A DNA stretch of 15,832 nt. Origin: Deltaproteobacteria bacterium ADurb.Bin026 (GTDB lineage: Bacteria; Desulfobacterota; Syntrophorhabdia; Syntrophorhabdales; Syntrophorhabdaceae). Location: the NCBI GenBank assembly GCA_002071245.1, contig MWEV01000076.1, positions 1-15,832 on the forward strand, in the 5' to 3' direction. The notes under the pieces were generated by a model, which searched no databases, was not told the DNA's origin, and saw only the letters and a list, made by a program, of their open reading frames with translations. Made by a program: the position numbers and the translations under genes. Positions 1-6,326 of this stretch are shown piece by piece (position 1 is the stretch's first letter; every line of letters starts with the position of its first letter).

Positions 1-96
1 CATAGCAAAAGGATCGAGGATTGTCAGGTTTATACATAACAATAACAGCCAACCCCTTACTCCAATATACTGTGCACCGTCTCCCCCGTTTTTCAC
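1..96 (-). CDS. Putative membrane protein, N-terminal fragment (cut by window edge)
   Basis: On the minus strand an open frame begins with GTG at 96 and runs 32 codons to the window edge without a stop. It is a short polar segment followed by a Gly-Trp and a Leu-rich hydrophobic stretch (roughly residues 16-32), as in the first transmembrane helix of a small integral membrane protein. The start lies six bases after the stop of the MoaD-like frame. The GGGAGGG stretch coding for the MoaD Gly-Gly tail could serve as its ribosome binding site, so the two were probably co-transcribed. Too little is present to name a family. I infer a membrane protein from hydrophobicity only. Confidence 0.45.
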   Translation of the reverse strand, partial: MKNGGDGAQYIGVRGWLLLLCINLTILDPFAM

Positions 97-102
97 CGCT
101 GA

Positions 103-337
103 TCACCCTCCCCCGACAGGAGGGAAAAGGGCGATTGTGTCGCCGTTTACAAGCTTTGTATCACGCCGTCCATGACAGTTATTTATAAAAATGAGTATTA
201 CCTCGTTTTCTGGTATACCGAATCTGTTGGATAACATCATCAACGGTTGTTCCAATTGGAAACTCTCCTGTTGTAATATCAAACCTGCCTTCCCTCAATA
301 TGGCAAACAACTTTATTGTGGTATGGATCTTGTCCAT
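103..337 (-). pseudogene. MoaD/ThiS-family sulfur carrier protein, frameshifted
   Basis: MoaD-type proteins are ubiquitin-fold sulfur carriers whose C-terminal Gly-Gly is thiocarboxylated to donate sulfur, here most likely for molybdopterin synthesis. From ATG at 337 the frame reads MDKIHTTIKLFAILREG, then a VDDVIQQI segment typical of the family. It then shifts near base 220. Removing one base there restores GIPENEVILIFINN and a C-terminus ending LVNGDTIALFPPVGGG, the classic MoaD tail. The repaired protein would be about 77 residues, the normal family size. The span is 235 bases, one more than a multiple of three. It may be a true pseudogene, a sequencing error or, less likely, programmed +1 frameshifting. 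Family identity is firm; whether it is broken in vivo is unknown. Confidence 0.75.
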
Positions 338-415
338 GCAGGTAAAAGAATATCACATCGGACAATCAAAAACAAAACAAATGCTCCTTTTAGGTTGATT
401 CGGAAGAACAAATCG

Positions 416-421
416 TATAAT
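416..421 (+). promoter_or_regulatory. Predicted -10 box for the PC4-like gene
   Basis: A perfect TATAAT lies 45 bases before the ATG at 467. A TTGATT at 395-400 could be a -35 element, but the 15-base spacer is short. The resulting leader of about 40 bases contains the GGGGAGGG ribosome binding site at 455-462. Confidence 0.45.
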
Positions 422-466
422 CTTTTTATTAGCATCACATTAAAAAACCTTATCGGGGAGGGTATC

Positions 467-685
467 ATGCAGGTAGGAGAAATAGACAAGGGTAAGGACA
501 AGATCATAGTAAACGTAAAGGAGTTTAAGGGCAAACAGTATATCGACATTAGAACGTTTTTTGAAAACGCCGAGGGAGAATGGATACCAACGAAAAAGGG
601 TATTTCCTTTACCCCGGAAAACCTTGATGAGGCGATTGAGTTGCTGCAGAAGGCAAAAAAGAAGGTTTCAGGAAAAAAGGAATAA
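467..685 (+). CDS. PC4/p15-type ssDNA-binding transcriptional coactivator
   Basis: The 72-residue product matches the bacterial PC4 (transcriptional coactivator p15) fold: a short beta-sheet followed by one amphipathic helix. The family binds single-stranded DNA as a dimer and is usually annotated as a small nucleic-acid-binding regulator. Visible features are the strand KDKIIVNVKEFKGKQYIDIR (residues 10-29), then EGEWIPTKKGISFTP (36-50), and a helix from about 51 to 66 with a Lys-rich tail. The frame is open upstream to 191, but that stretch is antisense to the MoaD-like gene. The start at 467 is preferred because a strong GGGGAGGG motif precedes it and the family fold begins there. A second small gene follows 21 bases downstream, probably in the same transcript. 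No specific DNA target can be deduced. Confidence 0.85.
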   Translation: MQVGEIDKGKDKIIVNVKEFKGKQYIDIRTFFENAEGEWIPTKKGISFTPENLDEAIELLQKAKKKVSGKKE

Positions 686-706
686 TGCTTTAAACGGAGG
701 ATGACG

Positions 707-883
707 ATGGAAAATGAAATACTGATTCAAAAGATCCAACTTAATGTAAAAGACGGAAAGATCTCATGCAGACAGGCTTTAAAGATCGCTGAAGAGGAAA
801 ACGTCCCGAGCAAAAAGATAGGCGAATTAATAAATGAGCTTAAAATAAAGATCATGGGTTGTCAGCTTGGATGCTTTCCATGA
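707..883 (+). CDS. Small conserved-looking protein with HTH-like body and Cys-rich tail
   Basis: This 58-residue protein has a charged helical body. Residues 21-50 resemble a small helix-turn-helix, with a CRQALKIAEEENVPSKKIGE segment followed by a helix rich in Leu, Ile and Lys. It ends in KIKIMGCQLGCFP, with two cysteines spaced CxxxC that could bind metal or form a redox pair. An ATG at 701 is in frame but abuts the GGAGG motif at 696-700, so ATG 707, six bases after it, is chosen. It follows the PC4-like gene by 21 bases. The MoaD-like gene nearby hints at molybdenum metabolism, but this is context only. I do not recognise a named family with confidence. Confidence 0.7.
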   Translation: MENEILIQKIQLNVKDGKISCRQALKIAEEENVPSKKIGELINELKIKIMGCQLGCFP

Positions 884-893
884 TACAGTTAGC

Positions 894-948
894 GCTAAAA
901 AATGGCTGGAGGGTCGGATCCTCATCTAATCAACCGAATATTTTTAGC
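894..948 (+). other. Inverted repeat between convergent genes, possible weak terminator
   Basis: GCTAAAAA at 894-901 pairs with TTTTTAGC at 941-948, enclosing a small GAGG/CCTC hairpin (909-912 with 920-923). It lies between the plus-strand 58-residue gene and the 3' end of the minus-strand hydrolase gene. The A/T arms could give a U-run in either direction, but the long loop makes this a weak candidate. Confidence 0.25.
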
Positions 949-1015
949 AAAGGCTGTTTCGATATTTTGTCCACAAATTGATGTGCTCTATAAGTCATTA
1001 GCTATAGGCTGATTG

Positions 1016-1741
1016 TTATCTCAAATAGGGTTCCCACATCCTCGCAACCTGTTTAACATAGTCTGACGGGACATCTTTCATGATATTGTTATGCCCCGGC
1101 AGTAATACTTCAATCTTAAGTTGTGCCAAGCGATTAAGAGATGATTTCAACTCTTCTGCATCAGCACCAAAAAGGTCAAAACGGCCGATTGCATGGTCAG
1201 CGTATATGACATCACCGGGAATAAGGATTTCAAGCGCTGGACTGTATAGCGCTATACCCCCCATTGAATGTCCCGGTATATGTATTATCTCCCATACCAT
1301 ATTTCCTATTTCCAGTACCTCGCCCCCTTCGAGCTTCCGGTCGACTGTCATCTTGAATGAATCAGGCTTTAAGCCATACTGCATAAGACACATACTCTTA
1401 AACATATCCATACCGTATACTGCACGGTCGTCTCCCTGCTCCAACAATTTTCCCTCTGAACTGTGCACCCAAAGCTCAGCCCATGGGATGTGGTTCTTTA
1501 TCTCCGCTATGCAGCCTATATGGTCTAAATGTGTGTGGGTCATGATAATCCTTTTAATAGACGAGAGGTCTATCCCTTCCTTCTGGATGGATTGAATCTT
1601 ATAATTTCCCTTGCCTGTAAGTCCAACATCTATGATTGAGAGATCGTTTGATGAAGGTTCACCTATAATGTATGTATGGGAATCTGGGATCATGTCATCC
1701 CTACCCTGAATAAAATATACGCCTTCAGATATTTTCGCCAT
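1016..1741 (-). CDS. Metallo-beta-lactamase-fold hydrolase
   Basis: The 241-residue product carries the zinc ligands of the metallo-beta-lactamase superfamily in order: THTHLDH at residues 68-74, PGHS with His158, PGD with Asp177 and a final PGH with His217. This layout fits glyoxalase II-like or similar hydrolases that cut thioesters, lactones or phosphoesters using a binuclear metal site. The length is normal for a single-domain member, there is no signal peptide, and it should be cytoplasmic. Residues 105-140 form a helical insert with several Met residues that may shape the substrate pocket. A good AGGTGG ribosome binding site precedes the ATG. The gene stands alone on the minus strand between two plus-strand groups, so context gives no substrate. 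The fold and metal site are seen; the reaction is not known. Confidence 0.9.
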   Translation of the reverse strand: MAKISEGVYFIQGRDDMIPDSHTYIIGEPSSNDLSIIDVGLTGKGNYKIQSIQKEGIDLSSIKRIIMTHTHLDHIGCIAEIKNHIPWAELWVHSSEGKLLEQGDDRAVYGMDMFKSMCLMQYGLKPDSFKMTVDRKLEGGEVLEIGNMVWEIIHIPGHSMGGIALYSPALEILIPGDVIYADHAIGRFDLFGADAEELKSSLNRLAQLKIEVLLPGHNNIMKDVPSDYVKQVARMWEPYLR

Positions 1742-1764
1742 TATCCACCTCTTGATATATTTTT

Positions 1765-1770
1765 AGTATA
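1765..1770 (-). promoter_or_regulatory. Predicted -10 box for the MBL-fold hydrolase gene
   Basis: Read on the minus strand this is TATACT, 23 bases before the start codon. That would give a leader of roughly 17 bases containing the AGGTGG ribosome binding site. The -35 region (1788-1793) is poor. Confidence 0.35.
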
Positions 1771-1937
1771 TACCGCTGAATCGTCGTATTTTACCCGCCT
1801 GTAGTAACTAAATCAAGATAATTCCAACGGATAGGTCATCACGTTTATTAGATAGCATATCGCAGATATAGACTTTTTTTACTTTTTCATGATGTCTTTA
1901 TGCTTTCAAATCTATGGAATCTCAGCGGCTTTGATGG

Positions 1938-1943
1938 TATAAT
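1938..1943 (+). promoter_or_regulatory. Predicted -10 box giving a near-leaderless transcript
   Basis: A perfect TATAAT ends eight bases before the ATG at 1952. With a usual -10 to start distance, transcription would begin about base 1950, leaving a leader of about two bases. No Shine-Dalgarno motif is visible before the ATG, which agrees with leaderless initiation. The -35 region is weak. Confidence 0.45.
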
Positions 1944-1951
1944 GAGCCTTC

Positions 1952-3028
1952 ATGGATGAGAATAACGGCTACGACAAAGAAACATATGGCTTGAAAAAAC
2001 AGACGGAAATATTCCAAAAACTTTCAAATAAAGAGAAGTTGGAGTTTCTTGACGGCATAACTAAACAAAGAAACGAAAATGTCGGCGTATTTCTAAACCT
2101 CATTTATGCTGAAGAAAAGGACAAAAACATCCAGAAACGCATAAGGGCTCTGATTCACAAACTCAAAACAACAGGCATTCATATTGAGCAACCCGAGGTA
2201 TCTGGCGAATCGGCCCTGAAAAGGATTGAAGAAAAAAGGGCGCATTTAGGTTATCTATCAAATTATGATGACTTTAATTCGAGGATAGTTTTTTCGGCTT
2301 TCGAGGTCAAAAAAAATAAGTTCATCTTTCTCAGTGCAGAGATTCGCTTCATGGATGGTCTTGTTGATCTGGATACACTCGAGCTTGATAAAAAAGAGAT
2401 AGACGACACAATCAATAAGTTCAGATATGACAAAGACAAACAATTGGTTATAGCTGATGTTTCCTTCTGTTATGCCGGGCATATTTTAGAGGAAGAATCT
2501 AAAAAGTCAAACAAGTACCGTGACGATATATTACAGATGAGAAGAATTACATCTCACATTAAGGACACCATCCAAGAACCAAAGGATATTTATCATCTTG
2601 AATGCCCAGACACAACACGTCCAATGGAATTAGAAAAGATCCTGACACACACGATTTTAGAACCATTTACCATTACCTGGTCATCATTGGAAGAGGATAA
2701 AAAAGAATATAACAACTTAGGTGGCTCACCGCTTATTCTCCCGCCATACTTGGTTGAAGAAAAAAGACAGGCGTTGTTGAAATCAATCCTTGAAAAAGAT
2801 GACATAAGATCAACCCTTCCATACATCAAACGCATGCTTGAAGACTACGCATACATTTTTTATAGCATTAAGGAATTCCCTTACTATAAAGGTATCGTAA
2901 ACTGTTTGCAGGATCCGGCCACACCGATAAATACAGCGCTATATTTTATTAAGAAATCCATCGAAGAAGATGAGCTTGTTGATGAAGAAATCGAAGAAGA
3001 TGGCATAATAATAAACCCTTATGGGTAG
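1952..3028 (+). CDS. Unrecognised 358-residue protein
   Basis: I do not recognise this family. Three zones are visible. Residues 1-90 are Lys/Glu-rich and helical, resembling a short helical-repeat segment. Residues 108-180 look like a beta-rich core with alternating hydrophobics (IVFSAFEVKKNKFIFLSAEI). Residues 225-335 are mainly helical with an LILPPYLVEEKRQALLKSIL segment. The tail from about 335 is very acidic (EEDELVDEEIEEDG) and ends IIINPYG. There is no signal peptide or clear membrane helix, so it is probably cytoplasmic. It overlaps the rlmE start by eight bases, so translation is coupled and a role with RNA or ribosomes is possible but unproven. It lacks a ribosome binding site and has a -10 box almost touching the start codon. 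Confidence 0.8.
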   Translation: MDENNGYDKETYGLKKQTEIFQKLSNKEKLEFLDGITKQRNENVGVFLNLIYAEEKDKNIQKRIRALIHKLKTTGIHIEQPEVSGESALKRIEEKRAHLGYLSNYDDFNSRIVFSAFEVKKNKFIFLSAEIRFMDGLVDLDTLELDKKEIDDTINKFRYDKDKQLVIADVSFCYAGHILEEESKKSNKYRDDILQMRRITSHIKDTIQEPKDIYHLECPDTTRPMELEKILTHTILEPFTITWSSLEEDKKEYNNLGGSPLILPPYLVEEKRQALLKSILEKDDIRSTLPYIKRMLEDYAYIFYSIKEFPYYKGIVNCLQDPATPINTALYFIKKSIEEDELVDEEIEEDGIIINPYG

Positions 3029-3617
3029 GTTCGTTCCAAAAGACACCTTTTACAAAAAGGCAAAACTCGAAGGATACAGGGCAAGGAGTGCCTATAAATT
3101 AAAGGAGATTCAGGATAAATATCGTATCATCAAAAAAGGTGACAAAGTCCTTGACTTAGGTTGTGCTCCAGGCAGTTTTATCCAGATCATTGCCCAAGAA
3201 ATAGGACGTGATGGTTTAGTTGTTGGAATAGACATACAACCCGTAACCCCTATCCCTGACAAAAATGTTTCAACAATAACAGGGGATATAAGAGATATTG
3301 ATGTCTCAAAGATATTGCAAAGGTTCTCGATACCACACTTCGATGTTATCACATGCGATATTGCCCCAAACCTTTCAGGGATAAGGGAGGCAGACGAGAA
3401 AAACATCGATGAGCTTTATGATGCTTCAAAACATATTGTTGTTAACACACTAAGGACTGGCGGTCATTTTATCCTCAAATCCTTTTTCTCGGAGTCTTTC
3501 TCATCAAAGCAAAAAGACTTGAAAAATCTTTTTGTTCGAGTAAGTATCTTCAAACCGACCTCTTCACGCGGTATGAGTTCGGAAATATTTTTTGTTTGTA
3601 AAGAAAGAATGGGTTAA
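3021..3617 (+). CDS. rlmE: 23S rRNA 2'-O-ribose methyltransferase RlmE (FtsJ/RrmJ)
   Basis: RlmE uses S-adenosylmethionine to methylate the ribose of a uridine in the A-loop of 23S rRNA (U2552 in E. coli) late in 50S assembly. The 198-residue product shows RSAYKL (22-27), the SAM-binding motif VLDLGCAPGSF (43-53), CDIAPN (112-117), LKSFF (152-156) and SSEIFFVC (186-193). The catalytic K-D-K-E tetrad falls at Lys26, Asp113, Lys153 and Glu188, with spacing close to that of the E. coli enzyme. Length is typical. The start overlaps the end of the preceding gene by eight bases (TTATGGGTAG). The following ligase/methyltransferase gene starts three bases after its stop, so it is embedded in an operon. 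Confidence 0.95.
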   Translation: MGRFVPKDTFYKKAKLEGYRARSAYKLKEIQDKYRIIKKGDKVLDLGCAPGSFIQIIAQEIGRDGLVVGIDIQPVTPIPDKNVSTITGDIRDIDVSKILQRFSIPHFDVITCDIAPNLSGIREADEKNIDELYDASKHIVVNTLRTGGHFILKSFFSESFSSKQKDLKNLFVRVSIFKPTSSRGMSSEIFFVCKERMG

Positions 3618-3620
3618 GCT

Positions 3621-5402
3621 ATGGATATCGGCGTAATTCATACAGTTGGCTCCCCGTGTCGATGCGCTGAGGCGATAGAAAAAGGACTTAATACCTTAGG
3701 CCATAGGGTGTTTACAGCAGATTCTGAAGAGATTGTATTTCTTGCTCCTGAACTCGCACAAAGATGCAGTCTTGTCATAGACCATACAGACACCTTTCTC
3801 GGGCATGGTTACACGCGGTTTGCCATCCGGTCTATTCTCGAATCCTACGGGGCGATGATTGTTGGTACATGTTCTATGTCTTGTCAGATTGCAGATAACA
3901 AGGTTCTGGCAAAATCGTATCTTGGTTCAGTTGGGATTCCTGTTCCACCTGGTATCTTGCTCACATCAAACACATCAACCCTACCGCAGTGGCTGCGACC
4001 TCCTATCGTAGTCAAAGCAGCCTTTGAGCACATGAGCCGTGGAATTGCAGTTGCACATAACATTGAAGAGGCACAGAAAAAAGCTACACACCTTATTGAA
4101 CACTCGCTTCAGCCAGTTATGGTTGAATCTTATATTTCAGGGAGAGAACTTGCAGTATCAGTAATAGAAGGGCATGATGGCTTAATAGTGTTGCCTCCAC
4201 TCGAATGGTATCCAGCATCGAATGATGTCTTTCTCACAGAAAAATACAAACTTGTCGAGTTTTCAGAACATGCAAAACCAGACTTATCACCTGTTGATCT
4301 GTCGCCTTCTATGATGCGTGAACTTGAAGGTTTTGCCCGCCTTGCATTCAATACCCTTGGCCTTTGCGATTACGCTCGCTTCGACATAAGGATGTCGCCT
4401 TCAGGGACATTTTTCTTTCTCGAAACAAATGTGACACCAAGTCTCGAACCCTTTGAGGCGTTTTCCATATCAGCTAAATGGTCAGACCTAACTTATCCCG
4501 AGCTTTTAAACATGATAATCTCCTCGGCTATAAGAAGATACGAAGAGGGACAACACAAAGATAACAGAAGGAAAAGAAAAAAGAACAACGTATGGTCATT
4601 GCCGGTTAGGAGAAAGGTTTATTATCCAACATACGATTCAGACTCGTCTTTCAGTGGCACAACGGTATTTGAAAGACTGACGTCTAAACATACAAAAATA
4701 CAAGATATCGAGCTTGTAATCCCCGAGAATGTCCATCCGCCTTTTCCATCAAGTATCGAGCTTGCAAAACTCCTTGATGTTAAAAAAGACGAAAGCGTCC
4801 TTGACCTTGGATGTGGCTCAGGTATACTTTCAATATCAGCGGCAAAACTCGGTGCAGGCAGTGTCTTTGCCGTAGATATGGACCCTCTTTCGCTTGAAAC
4901 AGTGCTGGTTAACGCACAAAAAAATGATGTGTGCAACAAAATAGATGTTTATGCAGGCTCCTGGTACGAGGCATTAAAAAATGGTAATAAATCGGTTCAG
5001 GACAAACGGTTTGACGTCATTATAGCCACTCCCCCTCAGACACCTTCACCTGAACCGTTTAGCCCTCGATACGGCGGCATAGATGGCACACTTCATATAT
5101 TTAAAATCATAGATGGCGCAAGAGGCTATCTTGAACCTTCTAAAGGCAGACTGTGGTTGCTTGTTATTTCTATCGCCAACCCTTCGGCTGTCATAGAAAG
5201 GCTGAGGGAACATTTTGGAGTGGTAAAAATAATGCACGAGACTGATAGGTTGTTCTCTGCTTCAGAATATAACTCGAAAAAGGATGGATTGATGGAATAC
5301 CTTCTTGAACTGCGTGCATCAGGACGATCCGAATTCGCTGAGACCCCTGATGGTGGTTATGTGTTTCGTAATCTTTTCATAAGGGCATCAGAGCCAAAAT
5401 GA
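3621..5402 (+). CDS. ATP-grasp (D-Ala-D-Ala ligase-like) / class I methyltransferase fusion
   Basis: This 593-residue protein joins two enzymes. Residues 1-305 form an ATP-grasp ligase of the D-Ala-D-Ala ligase type: Lys132 in IVVKAAFEHMSRG, Glu169 and the GREL loop in VESYISGREL (168-177), ARFDIR (252-257) and the metal-binding FLETNVTPSLEP (266-277). Such domains join an acyl-phosphate to an amine. A very basic linker (314-323) leads to residues 370-590, a SAM-dependent methyltransferase with motif I VLDLGCGSGI (393-402), an acidic motif II (AVDMD, 417-421) and IIATPPQTP (467-475) where N/O-methyltransferases of the PrmA/HemK type have NPPY. It begins three bases after rlmE and overlaps the deacetylase gene in ATGA. 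It may build and then methylate an amide product. Both domains look intact; the substrate is unknown. Confidence 0.85.
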   Translation: MDIGVIHTVGSPCRCAEAIEKGLNTLGHRVFTADSEEIVFLAPELAQRCSLVIDHTDTFLGHGYTRFAIRSILESYGAMIVGTCSMSCQIADNKVLAKSYLGSVGIPVPPGILLTSNTSTLPQWLRPPIVVKAAFEHMSRGIAVAHNIEEAQKKATHLIEHSLQPVMVESYISGRELAVSVIEGHDGLIVLPPLEWYPASNDVFLTEKYKLVEFSEHAKPDLSPVDLSPSMMRELEGFARLAFNTLGLCDYARFDIRMSPSGTFFFLETNVTPSLEPFEAFSISAKWSDLTYPELLNMIISSAIRRYEEGQHKDNRRKRKKNNVWSLPVRRKVYYPTYDSDSSFSGTTVFERLTSKHTKIQDIELVIPENVHPPFPSSIELAKLLDVKKDESVLDLGCGSGILSISAAKLGAGSVFAVDMDPLSLETVLVNAQKNDVCNKIDVYAGSWYEALKNGNKSVQDKRFDVIIATPPQTPSPEPFSPRYGGIDGTLHIFKIIDGARGYLEPSKGRLWLLVISIANPSAVIERLREHFGVVKIMHETDRLFSASEYNSKKDGLMEYLLELRASGRSEFAETPDGGYVFRNLFIRASEPK

Positions 5403-6256
5403 AAAGACTCATTATCAATGCCGATGACGTTGGTGCGGATGAAGCAAGGAATGCAGGCATATTTGAGGCCGCGGTAAACGGTATTGTAACGAGTGTGAGC
5501 ATCTTGGCCAATGGACCTGCATTTGATGATGCGATCAAACATATCAGGCTTTCCAGCAAAAACGACGTATCTTATGGCATACATATAAATCTCTCAGAAG
5601 GCAGACCAATATCGTCAGGCCTTAGAATTATTACAGGTTCAGACGGATTATTTCTTGGAAAGTCTTTTGCAATAGAACTCTTTTCGAGAAATAATGGTCA
5701 GGCATTTGAAAAAGATATCATCACGGAAATTGATGCACAGATGAAAATGCTTATAAACGCTGGAATCAAAGTAAGCCACATAGACGGACACCACCATATA
5801 CACATATTTCCAGCAGTTATCAATGCAACGATTAGTGTTGCCAAAAGGTATAATATACCATGGATAAGAATTCCGGACGAAAAAACGCCTTCTTATGACG
5901 GCCTTTCAGTCAACAGTGAAATCATATCAGAAGCCGGTTTGTTCAACGGGTTTGGTTCAAAGGCGCGCCCCCTGATTAACGCAACAGGTATAGACACAAC
6001 TGAACATTTTAGAGGTCTGTACCTTAAGGGGAGACTTTCGTTGCCGATTTTGGAAGAACTTTTTAAGAAATTGCCTGATGGGCTCACTGAATTTATGACA
6101 CATCCTGGAAATGCCGTTAAAGAAGGTGTACATGGTTATTTTACACGGTTTTCTACCCCTGACAGAGAAAAGGAACTCAAGACATTGCTTCATCCTGGGT
6201 TTCGTGAAATGATCGAAAAATACAATATAATACTTACTCCATTTCCCGAGGCATGA
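5399..6256 (+). CDS. YdjC/ChbG/HpnK-family carbohydrate deacetylase
   Basis: The family removes N-acetyl groups from sugars (chitooligosaccharides for ChbG, a hopanoid glycoside step for HpnK) with one divalent metal. The 285-residue product begins RLIINADDVGADE, with Asp9 and Asp10 in the NADD motif. It continues with SVSILANGPAFDDA (33-46), GIHINLSEGRP (60-70) with His62, and HIDGHHHIHIFP (127-138), which supplies the other metal and catalytic histidines. MTHPG appears near residue 240. Length is typical and no signal peptide is present. Its ATG overlaps the stop of the ligase/methyltransferase gene by four bases, a strong sign of translational coupling. The glycosyltransferase gene follows 70 bases later. 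Deacetylation of a sugar attached by that enzyme is the natural guess, but the substrate is not shown. Confidence 0.9.
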   Translation: MKRLIINADDVGADEARNAGIFEAAVNGIVTSVSILANGPAFDDAIKHIRLSSKNDVSYGIHINLSEGRPISSGLRIITGSDGLFLGKSFAIELFSRNNGQAFEKDIITEIDAQMKMLINAGIKVSHIDGHHHIHIFPAVINATISVAKRYNIPWIRIPDEKTPSYDGLSVNSEIISEAGLFNGFGSKARPLINATGIDTTEHFRGLYLKGRLSLPILEELFKKLPDGLTEFMTHPGNAVKEGVHGYFTRFSTPDREKELKTLLHPGFREMIEKYNIILTPFPEA

Positions 6257-6267
6257 TTTTGTAATAT

Positions 6268-6295
6268 TATAATGATCAAAAAGGTATGTTATACC
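6268..6295 (+). promoter_or_regulatory. Possible promoter -10 and small palindrome upstream of glycosyltransferase gene
   Basis: TATAAT occurs at 6268-6273, with no convincing -35. A perfect GGTAT/ATACC inverted repeat with a three-base loop lies at 6283-6295, just where a transcript from this box would start. The following gene has a GAGGGATG ribosome binding site. This may allow expression independent of the upstream genes, but support is weak. Confidence 0.25.
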
Positions 6296-6326
6296 AAATG
6301 TTGCTTATAAGATTGAGGGATGAACC

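Noticed and set aside
191..466. A 92-codon N-terminal extension of the PC4-like protein
   Set aside because: It is antisense to the MoaD-like gene, has no ribosome binding site, and the family fold begins at the ATG at 467, which does have a strong one.
884..1015. A possible molybdenum cofactor riboswitch near the MoaD-like gene
   Set aside because: The stretch lies downstream of plus-strand genes and at the 3' end of a minus-strand gene, and I could not match the riboswitch core.
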